From contig VBCK01000146.1 in NCBI GenBank assembly GCA_005882215.1, positions 1 through 64,000 on the forward strand: a stretch of 64,000 bases of DNA. The letters run 5' to 3'. Both the position numbers and the translations under genes were made by a program. Positions 42,979 through 51,607 of the stretch are shown in pieces (within the stretch, counting starts at the first letter, position 1; each line of letters opens with the position of its first letter). The stretch comes from Betaproteobacteria bacterium (GTDB lineage Bacteria > Pseudomonadota > Gammaproteobacteria > Burkholderiales > Burkholderiaceae_F). The notes under the pieces were generated by a model. It ran no database searches. It had not been told where the DNA came from and was given only the letters and a program-made list of their open reading frames with translations.

Positions 42979-43902
42979 ATGAGCGAATGCCCGACCGGAA
43001 ATCGCTGGCGCCAGGCCCTTGGCGCGATCGGCCGTCGGCCGGTTGCCTGGGCGGTTGCGGCCGTGGTGGCCGGCCTGGCGCTCGGGGCCGTGCTGCTGGT
43101 TGCGATCGCGTGCTGGAGTCTGCGCCCGCTGGTCGAGCAGGGCCCGATCGCGCCTCAGGCCACGGTGATCGTGGCGGGCGGCGCCAACCCTGCGGAGGTC
43201 GATGCGCTGCGCAGCTCGCTGTCGTTGCTGCCGACCGTTGCCGCGACGAAGTTCGTGTCGCACGATGCGGCGCTCGCCCAGATTGCCTCGCGCACGCCGG
43301 CCGACCGGGATGCGATCGGCCAGCTGGCTGCCAATCCGTTGCCGGACGTCATCGTGCTGACGTTCAGGTCCAATAGCGCGCCCGATGCGATCGAGTCCAC
43401 GGCCGGCGCCATCAGGAAAATGGCGCACGTGGACGCGGTCGAACTCGACCTGGGCTGGTATCGCAAGTTCTGGGCACTGGCGCGGGTCGGTGTGGCCGTC
43501 TCCCTGGCCGCGATCGCCGCGCTGGTCGTGCATGCGGCTGGCTGGCTGGCGGTCGCCGTGGCGGTGAGCGCGCCGATCGATGCCCGGCGCGCGCAGCTGC
43601 TGTGGTTGCTGGGGGCGGACGATCGCGGCGTGCGGCGCGCGCCGGTGGCCGCAGCCGCCTTGACCGCGGTGGCGGTGGCCGCCGTCGCGCTGGTCGCGGC
43701 GCGCGTCGGCTGGCTGTGGCTGGACCGCGAGCTCGGATCGGTCGGGCAGCTGTATGCGGCGGCGTTCAGGCTTCGGTGGCCTGCGCCGGCCTGGCTGGCC
43801 GCTTTTGTGGCCGCCATGTCGGTGGCGGGGACCGTGATCGGATCGATCCGCGCCCGGCTGCGGCTGCAGGCCATTCGGGCCGGGGCCGCCTCGTGCCCGT
43901 AG
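42979..43902 (+). CDS. ftsX: FtsX-like cell-division permease
   Basis: 307 aa. Cytoplasmic start, TM1 (about 20-45), a periplasmic domain (about 50-170) and three more helices near 175-200, 225-250 and 275-300: the FtsX four-helix plan. The periplasmic part contains VIVAGGANPAEVDALRS and VSHDAALAQIASRTPADRDA, matching the FtsX extracellular domain that recruits EnvC. Very Ala/Val-rich. It starts 37 bp after ftsE and precedes rpoH by 221 bp. Confidence 0.85.
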   Translation: MSECPTGNRWRQALGAIGRRPVAWAVAAVVAGLALGAVLLVAIACWSLRPLVEQGPIAPQATVIVAGGANPAEVDALRSSLSLLPTVAATKFVSHDAALAQIASRTPADRDAIGQLAANPLPDVIVLTFRSNSAPDAIESTAGAIRKMAHVDAVELDLGWYRKFWALARVGVAVSLAAIAALVVHAAGWLAVAVAVSAPIDARRAQLLWLLGADDRGVRRAPVAAAALTAVAVAAVALVAARVGWLWLDRELGSVGQLYAAAFRLRWPAPAWLAAFVAAMSVAGTVIGSIRARLRLQAIRAGAASCP

Positions 43903-44038
43903 CGACTTTCTGGGCCGGGCCTGGGCCGTTTCAGTACCATACTCGGGCCCGTCATGATCCCCCTCATCCCTCAAAAGTAAGTATGTGTGTGCTCGCTATC
44001 ATATTGCGGGGCTAACGGGTGCGGCCGCCCAGGCCGAA

Positions 44039-44068
44039 TTGAACTGAAAGCGTCCCCAGGACTCTAAC
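44039..44068 (+). promoter_or_regulatory. Candidate sigma-70 promoter of rpoH
   Basis: TTGAAC (44039-44044) and TCTAAC (44063-44068) with an 18-bp spacer. Both hexamers match four of six consensus bases. The -10 abuts the CIRCE operator, so initiation would fall inside the repeat, the geometry expected for HrcA repression. Confidence 0.4.
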
Positions 44069-44094
44069 TAGCACTCTCAATCGTCGAGTGCTAG
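44068..44094 (+). promoter_or_regulatory. CIRCE element (HrcA operator) upstream of rpoH
   Basis: CTAGCACTC-N9-GAGTGCTAG is a perfect inverted repeat of 9-bp arms with a 9-bp spacer. It matches the CIRCE consensus TTAGCACTC-N9-GAGTGCTAA at all but the outermost bases. It lies 29 bp before the rpoH start codon. HrcA repressor binds such sites and releases them on heat shock, so rpoH is placed under HrcA control here. hrcA itself is not in the window. Confidence 0.9.
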
Positions 44095-44123
44095 AGTTTG
44101 AGCCAAGGAGTAAGGGGAAAATC

Positions 44124-45023
<900 letters not shown>

Positions 45024-45103
45024 TGCCGGGCTTCGATGCGGGTTTGGGTTTCGAATCGTCCGCCTCTCCTCCTCCCCCTCTCCTCCGAAGAGGCGGATTG
45101 TTT

Positions 45104-45130
45104 GCCCCGCGTGTGCGGGGCATTTTTTTT
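45104..45130 (+). terminator. Intrinsic terminator of rpoH
   Basis: GCCCCGC-GTGT-GCGGGGC stem followed by A and eight T. Strong rho-independent terminator 80 bp after the rpoH stop. Confidence 0.93.
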
Positions 45131-45170
45131 GAGCTGCGGGCACTTCGTCGAGCTGCCGGACGCGCCGCCG

Positions 45171-45761
45171 ATGTCGGCCAGCGCTCGCAGGGGGCTGGCG
45201 CGCCGGATCTGGCATAGCCGGGCGGCCGTGCCGGCGCCGTTGGAGCAGCAGGCCTCGCAACTGGCCGAGAAAACCCCCCAGACGCCTGGCCGCGTCCATC
45301 AACTGGGTCGCTTTGAAGACGAAACGGCCCGGCGGGCGCTCAGCGCTTGCCTGCCCGAGGATCTGGCGGCGTCGTTGCACTCGCCATTCGAGTGGTACGG
45401 CTGCCGCGGTGCCGGGTTTCACACGGATGCGCACTACGACGAGGTGCTGTTCGGGGCCTGGTGCATGGCGGGCCCGATGCGCGACTTCGTGCTCGCGGGC
45501 ACGGAGCTGCGGCTCGCGTGCGCGGCCGGCGATCTGGTCGTGTTCGATCCGTTCCAGCCGCATGCAGTGCTGGATCCGGGCCAGCTGCGTTACGACCGAG
45601 AGCGCTACGTGGCGGCGGCGGCCACTGTCTTTCTCGGGTTCGAACTCGAGCTGGCCGCCGAAGTGCGAGAGCGGTTCGGGATCGGTCCGGCCAGGCCCGG
45701 GGCTCTCTCGATCGGCAGCGCCACGCCCGTGAACGCTGAAACCGGCCAAATCGTGCGCTAA
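45171..45761 (+). CDS. Double-stranded-beta-helix oxygenase-like protein of unknown function
   Basis: 196 aa from the first ATG after the rpoH terminator. A TTG at 45129, at the end of the T-tract, would add 14 residues (CGHFVELPDAPP...) that look conserved. Central block WYGCRGAGFHTDAHYDEVLFGAW carries a HxD metal pair, and FDPFQPHAVLDPG carries the distal His. That spacing and the strand pattern resemble 2-oxoglutarate/Fe(II) oxygenases, although the C-terminal Arg is not certain. No known substrate. It is single-gene and convergent with sco. Confidence 0.55.
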   Translation: MSASARRGLARRIWHSRAAVPAPLEQQASQLAEKTPQTPGRVHQLGRFEDETARRALSACLPEDLAASLHSPFEWYGCRGAGFHTDAHYDEVLFGAWCMAGPMRDFVLAGTELRLACAAGDLVVFDPFQPHAVLDPGQLRYDRERYVAAAATVFLGFELELAAEVRERFGIGPARPGALSIGSATPVNAETGQIVR

Positions 45762-45780
45762 CCGCACGCTTTCTGCGCGG

Positions 45781-46407
45781 CTAACCCAGCAATCGCTTCA
45801 AATCGGCCGCGATCTGGTCGGGTTGTGCCCGGTCCGGCAGGTACAGCCGGATGCGGCCCTGCGGATCGAACACAAAGCTGCCTGAAGAGTGATCCAGCGT
45901 GTAGGAATCCGAAGTCGGGCCGGTTACCTTCTGGAAGAAAACCTTGAATTCCCGAGCAGCAGCCTCGATCTGTGGCTGCGTTCCGGTCAGGCCGACGAAG
46001 CTCGGATCGAACGCCGGGGCGTAGCGCGCCAGCAGCTGGGCAGTGTCGCGCTCGGGGTCGAGAGTGACGAACAACACCTGGACCCGGCCGGCGTCCGGTC
46101 CTAGCAGGCGGCGGGCCTGCGCGAGCTGTGTCAGCGTAGTCGGACACACATCGGGACAGTGCGTATAGCCGAAGAACAGCACCACTACCCTGCCCCGGTA
46201 GTCCGCCAGCATGCGCCGCGCGCCGCTGGCGTCGGTCAGCGCGAAGTCGCGCGCGTAATCGGCGCCGCTTATGTCGATATTATTGAACTCGGGCTTCGTG
46301 CAATATGCAAGGAGGAGGCATACTAGTAGCGTGAGTAGTAATGTGCAGGTACGCTGCCGTTGCGAGTCGTCGGCGACGGAGGGGCAAGCGCCCGAAGTGC
46401 GCGACAA
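45781..46407 (-). CDS. SCO1/SenC copper chaperone for cytochrome oxidase
   Basis: 208 aa from a TTG; no ATG or GTG is available in the plausible range. A hydrophobic signal (residues 21-35) runs into LLLAYC with Cys36, a lipobox with Tyr at -1. The thioredoxin-fold copper site is intact: FFGYTHCPDVCPT (Cys84, Cys88) and the distal His in YTLDHSSGSF. It delivers Cu to the CuA site of cytochrome c oxidase. The signal region uses TTA, CTA and GTA codons that are rare in the surroundings. The start is uncertain. Confidence 0.82.
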   Translation of the reverse strand: MSRTSGACPSVADDSQRQRTCTLLLTLLVCLLLAYCTKPEFNNIDISGADYARDFALTDASGARRMLADYRGRVVVLFFGYTHCPDVCPTTLTQLAQARRLLGPDAGRVQVLFVTLDPERDTAQLLARYAPAFDPSFVGLTGTQPQIEAAAREFKVFFQKVTGPTSDSYTLDHSSGSFVFDPQGRIRLYLPDRAQPDQIAADLKRLLG

Positions 46408-46735
46408 TATTTTGCGATCGGATGACTGCGACGCATCATCCGCGATATTGCGTACGGGCCGGTCAACCCGGCCGACGCCTGGCCGTTGAATGCGGCAAGG
46501 AAGCAAGCTGCGACGGATGAGCGCTCTGGGCCGTGAATCGCCTGCTTTTGCTGCGATAGCGTTGAATGGCGCGGCATAAGCTGAAAGCATCCCGCTTCGA
46601 GTGGGTCGGCCGTGCGAAACCGGCGGACGGGAAGCTGCAGATCGATCCATTGAACTTTCGTCCGGATTTGTGGACGCAGCAGTGTATGTCAGCTATTGCA
46701 AGTTGCGGCCTGTGCCGGCCGCACAGGAGGTATCG
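46408..46735. other. 328-bp divergent region between sco and yeaG
   Basis: Contains promoters for both directions. More AT-rich around 46260-46410 than the surrounding coding DNA. It holds a possible sigma-54 site (46527-46541) and a 57-codon plus-strand frame (46566-46739) whose stop overlaps the yeaG ATG. No RNA gene recognised. Confidence 0.6.
46527..46541 (+). promoter_or_regulatory. Weak candidate sigma-54 promoter for yeaGH-spoVR
   Basis: TGGGCCGTGAATCGC keeps the essential GG-N10-GC spacing and eight of the eleven fixed bases of TGGCACG-N4-TTGC. E. coli yeaGH is known to be activated through NtrC/sigma-54 and sigma-S, which motivates the search. In GC-rich DNA such matches arise by chance. 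Confidence 0.25.
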
Positions 46736-46739
46736 ATGA
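46566..46739 (+). CDS. Possible 57-codon leader frame coupled to yeaG
   Basis: The ATG frame reads MARHKLKASRFEWVGRAK..., then DPLNFRPDLW and ...CRPHRRYR. Its TGA overlaps the yeaG ATG (ATGA). Basic, with four Cys near the end. It has no ribosome-binding site and I recognise no family. It may be chance or a gene remnant. Listed because the overlap geometry would couple translation. Confidence 0.22.
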   Translation: MARHKLKASRFEWVGRAKPADGKLQIDPLNFRPDLWTQQCMSAIASCGLCRPHRRYR

Positions 46740-48688
46740 GTGCGCCCTCCACTTTGTTCTCCGACTACCGGGAATCCTTTGTCCGTGGACAGGACGAGGA
46801 AATGGGGTTGGATGACTTTCTGAAGTACTGCAAGAACGACCGGATGGCGTATGCGTCCGCGCACGAGTGCGTGCTGGAGGCGATCGGCAAGCCGCGCCTC
46901 GTGAACACTGCCGAGGATCCGCGCCTTTCCCGCATTTTTCAGAACCGTTCGATCCAGCTGTGGGACACGTTTTCCGAGTTCCACGGGATGGAAGAGACGC
47001 TGATGTCGCTGTATGCGTACTTCCTGCATGCTGCCCAGGGCCTGGAGGAGCGCAAGCAGGTGCTGTACCTGCTCGGTCCGGTGGGCGGCGGCAAGTCGTC
47101 GCTGGCCGAGAAGATCAAGAAGCTGTGCGAGCAGTACGCGGTCTACTCGCTGAAGGATCCCGACAGCGGGCGCGTGTCGCCGTTGCTGGAAAATCCGCTG
47201 TGCCTGTTCGACCGGGAAAAGTACGGGCAGCTGATGGAGGACCGTTACGGTATCCCGCGGCGCGCGCTGACAGGGATTGCCAGTCCGTGGGCGCTGAAGC
47301 GGCTGCGCGAGTACAACGGCGACGTGTCCAAGTTCCGCGTGGTCCGCGTGATGCCGTCCGTGCTGAACCAGATCGGCATCGTGAAGACCGAGCCGGGCGA
47401 CGAGAACACCCAGGACGTCTCCAGCCTGGTCGGCAAGATCGACCTGCGGATGCTGGAGCGGTTCGCGCAGGACGACCCGGACGCGTACAGCTACTCCGGT
47501 GCGCTGTGCCTGGGCTCGGCGCGCTGCGTCGAATTCGTCGAGATGTTCAAGGCGCCGCTGAAGGTGCTGAACCCGATCCTGACGGCGACCCAGGAGGGTA
47601 ACTTCAAGGGCACCGAGGCGCTGCCGGCGATGCCGTTCAACGGCTTCATCATGGCGCACAGCAACGAGTCCGAGTGGCTGAAATTCCGCAACAACAAGGA
47701 CAACGAAGCCTTCATCGACCGCGTGTACCTGGCCAAGGTGCCCTATTGCCTTCGCACCGACGAAGAAATCCGCATCTACGACAAGATGCTGCGCGCCTCC
47801 ACGCTGGCCGAATCGCCCTGCGCGCCGCAGACGCTGCGCACGCTGGCCGAGTTCACCGTGCTGTCGCGGATGACGGTCCCCGAGAATTCCTCGGTGTATT
47901 CGAAGCTGCGCGCCTACAACGGCGAGAACCTGAAGGACGTGGATCCGCGCTCCAAGAGCGTGAAGGAATACCGGGACGACGCCGGCGCAGCCGAAGGCTT
48001 TTCCGGGCTGTCGACCCGCTGGGCCTTCAAGACGATCTCGGCCGCGTTCAACCGCGACCCCAGCGAAATCGCGGCCGACCCGGTCAATCTGCTGGTGGTG
48101 CTGGAGGAGCGGCTGTCCAAGGAGGACCTGCCGGACGAATACAAGCGCCGGCTGCGCTCGCACATCAAGGAGTGGATCATCCCGCGCTTTGCCGAGTTCC
48201 TGGAAAAGGAACTGCAGATGAGCTACCTGGACGCGTACTCCGAATACGGCCAGAACCTGTTCGACCGTTACGTCACGTATGCGGACAAATGGCTGCTCGA
48301 TGACGACTGGCGCGATCCGGACACCGGGATGCAGTACTCGCGCGACGCCCTGAACATGGAGCTGGAGAAAATCGAGAAGCCGGCCGGCATCTCGAATCCG
48401 AAGGACTTCCGCAACGAGGTCGTCAACTTCGTGCTGCGCGCGCGGGCCCACGGCAAAAACCCGCAGTGGACCAGCTACGAGAAGCTGCGCTCGGTGATCG
48501 AAAAGCGGATGTTCAGCAAGACCGAGGACATCCTGCCGGTGATCTCGTTCGAGGCCAAAGGCTCGGACGAGCTGGACCAGCGCCACCGCTCGTTCGTCGA
48601 CCGGATGGCGGCGCGCGGATACACGGAAAAGCAAGTGCGGCGCCTGGTCGACTGGTACCTGCACTTCAAGAAGAGCGCCCAGTCCTAG
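46736..48688 (+). CDS. yeaG: PrkA/YeaG serine protein kinase
   Basis: 650 aa. An AAA-type domain shows P-loop LLGPVGGGKSS (112-122). The central region contains GTEALPAMPFNGFIMAHSNESEW. The C-terminal PrkA kinase-like domain (about 390-645) shows YSRDALNMELEKIEKPAGI and ends DWYLHFKKSAQS. YeaG is induced in stationary phase and nitrogen starvation and acts with YeaH. CAGGAGG five bases before the ATG decides the start. It heads yeaG-yeaH-spoVR. Confidence 0.95.
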   Translation: MSAPSTLFSDYRESFVRGQDEEMGLDDFLKYCKNDRMAYASAHECVLEAIGKPRLVNTAEDPRLSRIFQNRSIQLWDTFSEFHGMEETLMSLYAYFLHAAQGLEERKQVLYLLGPVGGGKSSLAEKIKKLCEQYAVYSLKDPDSGRVSPLLENPLCLFDREKYGQLMEDRYGIPRRALTGIASPWALKRLREYNGDVSKFRVVRVMPSVLNQIGIVKTEPGDENTQDVSSLVGKIDLRMLERFAQDDPDAYSYSGALCLGSARCVEFVEMFKAPLKVLNPILTATQEGNFKGTEALPAMPFNGFIMAHSNESEWLKFRNNKDNEAFIDRVYLAKVPYCLRTDEEIRIYDKMLRASTLAESPCAPQTLRTLAEFTVLSRMTVPENSSVYSKLRAYNGENLKDVDPRSKSVKEYRDDAGAAEGFSGLSTRWAFKTISAAFNRDPSEIAADPVNLLVVLEERLSKEDLPDEYKRRLRSHIKEWIIPRFAEFLEKELQMSYLDAYSEYGQNLFDRYVTYADKWLLDDDWRDPDTGMQYSRDALNMELEKIEKPAGISNPKDFRNEVVNFVLRARAHGKNPQWTSYEKLRSVIEKRMFSKTEDILPVISFEAKGSDELDQRHRSFVDRMAARGYTEKQVRRLVDWYLHFKKSAQS

Positions 48689-48707
48689 CGCCCCGACAGG
48701 CGCGTCA

Positions 48708-49994
48708 ATGAGCGATCGCATCGGCACCCGCTTCATGCGCATCGTCGACCGCCGCATCGACCCGCAAGGACGCGGCGCCGTCAACCGCGAGCGCTTCATC
48801 CGCCGTTTCAAGGGCGAGATCAAGCGGGCGGCCGACGAGGAGTTCACCAAGCGCTCGATCACCGACGTCGGCCGCGGCGGCCGCGTCACAATCCCGGGCC
48901 GCGGGCTGGCCGAGCCGCATCTGACGCACGACCAGCAGACCGGCAACCGCGGGTTCGTGGTCCCCGGCAACCGGGAATTCATGCCCGGTGACAAGCTGCC
49001 ACGGCCGGAAGACGCCGGCGCCGGCGAGGGCGACGGCGACGAGGCGGGCGAAGGCGAGGGCCGCGATTCGTTCGCGTTCGTGCTGTCGCGCGAGGAATTC
49101 CTGGCGCTTTTTTTCGACGACCTGGAGTTGCCGAACCTGGAGCGCACCCGATTCGGCGAGGTCACGATGGAGCGCGTGCACCGCGCCGGCTTCAGCCGCG
49201 ACGGACTGCCGCTGAGCCTGCTGCCGGCGCTGACGATGCGCATGTCGATCGCACGCCGGATCGCGCTGCGCGGCTCGCTGAATGCACAGATCGAGGAGCT
49301 GGAACGGGAACGCGAAGAAGCGGGCGCCGATCGCCGCACCCAGATCGACGAGGAAATCGCGCGCCTGCAGCTGCGCCGCGACTCGCTTCCGTTCCTGGAG
49401 GATCTGGACCGCCGCTATCGTGCCCGCGTGGCCCGTCCCGCTCCAGCGGCCCGCGCCGTGATGCTGTGCCTGATGGACGTGTCCGGCTCGATGGATGAGC
49501 GCAAGAAGGATCTGGCCAAGCGCTTCTTCGTGCTGCTGTACTTGTTCCTGGAGCGCAAGTACGGGGGCGTCGACGTGGTGTTCATCCGGCATACCGAGCA
49601 AGCCGAGGAAGTCGACGAGCAGCGCTTCTTCAACGACCCGCAGACCGGCGGCACGCTGGTGCGGCCGGCGCTGGAGCTGACCAACCGCGTGATCGACAAT
49701 CGATACGGGGGGCCGGACTGGAATGTGTACGTGGCACAGGCCTCGGACGGCGATTGCACCTCGGAGGACGGCCGCCTGAGCGCCGCCTTCGTGAAAGACG
49801 TGATGTTGCCGAAAGTGCGCTATTTCGCATACGTCGATATTCCGAGTTCGAGCGGATGGTTCAATCGCCCGTCCGATCTGTGGCAGAGCTACGATGCGAT
49901 CGAGGATCCTGGCTTCGCGCGCCGCAGCGTTCGCGGCCGCAGCGACATCTGGCCGGTCTTCCGCGAACTGTTCACCCGCAAGCAGACGGCTTGA
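48708..49994 (+). CDS. yeaH: YeaH-type VWA-like protein (DUF444)
   Basis: 428 aa. The N-terminal DUF444 part (RRIDPQGRGAVNRERFIRRFKGEI) and an acidic Gly/Glu linker near 105-120 precede a von Willebrand A-like domain. Its MIDAS motif DVSGS is at 257-261, followed by RHTEQAEEVDEQ and GGTLVRPAL. It probably acts as a metal-dependent adaptor for YeaG kinase. It starts 20 bp after yeaG and is followed six bases later by spoVR. Confidence 0.93.
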   Translation: MSDRIGTRFMRIVDRRIDPQGRGAVNRERFIRRFKGEIKRAADEEFTKRSITDVGRGGRVTIPGRGLAEPHLTHDQQTGNRGFVVPGNREFMPGDKLPRPEDAGAGEGDGDEAGEGEGRDSFAFVLSREEFLALFFDDLELPNLERTRFGEVTMERVHRAGFSRDGLPLSLLPALTMRMSIARRIALRGSLNAQIEELEREREEAGADRRTQIDEEIARLQLRRDSLPFLEDLDRRYRARVARPAPAARAVMLCLMDVSGSMDERKKDLAKRFFVLLYLFLERKYGGVDVVFIRHTEQAEEVDEQRFFNDPQTGGTLVRPALELTNRVIDNRYGGPDWNVYVAQASDGDCTSEDGRLSAAFVKDVMLPKVRYFAYVDIPSSSGWFNRPSDLWQSYDAIEDPGFARRSVRGRSDIWPVFRELFTRKQTA

Positions 49995-49999
49995 CGTTT

Positions 50000-51598
50000 A
50001 TGAGCGATACACCGGACGCGGCACCCGAGCAGGAACGCGAACGGCCGTGGCCCAAGCTGCTGAAGCGGCCCAGCGTGCCGATGCCGCGCCCTGGCGCGCA
50101 GCGCGCCTCTGATCCGATCGCGCGCGGCGGCGAATGGACGCTGAGCACGCTGGAGAAGTTCGACGTCGCGCTGGCACGCCACTCCCAGCGCCTGGGGCTG
50201 GATACGTTCCCGACCCAGTACGAGCTGATCACGGCCGACCAGATGATCGACCTGTGCTCGACCGTCGGCATGCCGGTGCACTACGCGCACTGGAGCTTCG
50301 GCAAGCAGCTGCTGTCACAGGAGCGCGGCTACCGCAAGGGACTGTCCGGGCTTGCATACGAGATCGTGATCAACACCGATCCGTCGCTCGCCTACCTGAT
50401 GGAGACCAACACGCTGCCGCTGCAGGTGCTGGTGATGGCGCACGCCGGCTACGGGCACAACGCGTTCTTCAAGGCCAACTACCTGTTTCGCCAGTTCACG
50501 CAGCCCGATGCGATCCTGGACTACCTGAAATTCGCAAGAGGTTTCGTGCAGGAGTGCGAGGAGCGCTACGGGTGGCCGGAGGTCGAGAAGATCCTGGACA
50601 GCTGCCACGCGCTGTCGGCCTACGGCGTGGACCGCTACCGGCGGCCGAGCCGCCTGTCGCCGCGCCGGGAACGCGAGCGGCTGCGCGAGCGGCTGCGCTT
50701 TGCGGAGCAGCATTACAAGCCGGACTTCGCCCACCTGGATGCGCCGCCGCCGAGCCGCGAGGAAGCGGCGGCCATCGCGGCGGCCGTCTTCGAGCCGCAG
50801 GAAAACCTGCTGTACTTCATTGAGAAGAGCGCGCCCAAGCTCGCTCCCTGGCAGCGCGAGCTGGTTCGGATCGTGCGCAAGGTGGCCCAGTACTTCTACC
50901 CGCAGCGTCTGACCAAGGTGGCCAACGAAGGGGCTGCCACGTTCTGGCATTACACGCTGCTGCACGAGCTGTACGACGCGGGCGAGGTCGACGACGGCTT
51001 CATGCTGGAGTGGCTCGCCAACCACAGCGACGTGGTGGCGCAGCCGCCGTTCGATTCGCGCGGCTTTCGCGGCATCAACCCGTACTCGCTGGGTTTCGCG
51101 ATCTACCGCGACATCCGGCGCATTTGCGAGCAGCCCACCGACGAGGACCGGCAATGGTTTCCCGAGCTGGCCGGAACGGCCTGGAACGAGGCGATCTTTT
51201 TCGCGATGGCCAACTTCAAGGACGACAGCCTGATGGAGCAGTACCTGTCGCCCAAGGTGATGCGCGAAATGCGCCTGTTCCTGCTGCACGACGGCGAGGA
51301 TGACCGGCGGCACTATCACGTGGAGGCCATCCACAACGAGGACGGCTACCTGAAGCTGCGACAGGCGCTGGCCAGCCAGTACCGCCTGGAGTATCACACG
51401 CCGAGCATCGTGGTCGCGCGCGCTGGCGACGACACCGAGCGCGCCCTGCTGCTGCAGCACCGGGTGGAAGGCGGGCGGCTGCTTGAGACCGACAGCACCG
51501 AGGCGGTGATGAAGTTCGTCAAGGAATTGTGGAAGTTCGACGTCGTGCTGGAGGAAGTCGACGCTGAGGGCAATCGCCTGAAGATCCACCGGACCTGA
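50000..51598 (+). CDS. spoVR: SpoVR family protein
   Basis: 532 aa. The core covers LDTFPTQYELITADQMID, GMPVHYAHWSFGKQLL, GLAYEIVINTDPSLAYL, AHAGYGHNAFFKANYLF, ANEGAATFWHY and FRGINPYSLGFAIYRDI. Named for cortex formation in Bacillus, but widespread in non-sporulating proteobacteria as the third gene behind yeaGH. The biochemical role is unknown. His-rich clusters (HAGYGHNAF, FWHYTLLHEL) could bind metal (inference). Start ATG lies five bases after the yeaH stop. Confidence 0.93.
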   Translation: MSDTPDAAPEQERERPWPKLLKRPSVPMPRPGAQRASDPIARGGEWTLSTLEKFDVALARHSQRLGLDTFPTQYELITADQMIDLCSTVGMPVHYAHWSFGKQLLSQERGYRKGLSGLAYEIVINTDPSLAYLMETNTLPLQVLVMAHAGYGHNAFFKANYLFRQFTQPDAILDYLKFARGFVQECEERYGWPEVEKILDSCHALSAYGVDRYRRPSRLSPRRERERLRERLRFAEQHYKPDFAHLDAPPPSREEAAAIAAAVFEPQENLLYFIEKSAPKLAPWQRELVRIVRKVAQYFYPQRLTKVANEGAATFWHYTLLHELYDAGEVDDGFMLEWLANHSDVVAQPPFDSRGFRGINPYSLGFAIYRDIRRICEQPTDEDRQWFPELAGTAWNEAIFFAMANFKDDSLMEQYLSPKVMREMRLFLLHDGEDDRRHYHVEAIHNEDGYLKLRQALASQYRLEYHTPSIVVARAGDDTERALLLQHRVEGGRLLETDSTEAVMKFVKELWKFDVVLEEVDAEGNRLKIHRT

Positions 51599-51607
51599 TT
51601 CCAGCTG

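Noticed and set aside
44088-44123. Upstream GTG start for rpoH
   Set aside because: It lies within the right arm of the CIRCE repeat and has no ribosome site. The GTG at 44124 has AGGGG upstream and matches the family N-terminus.
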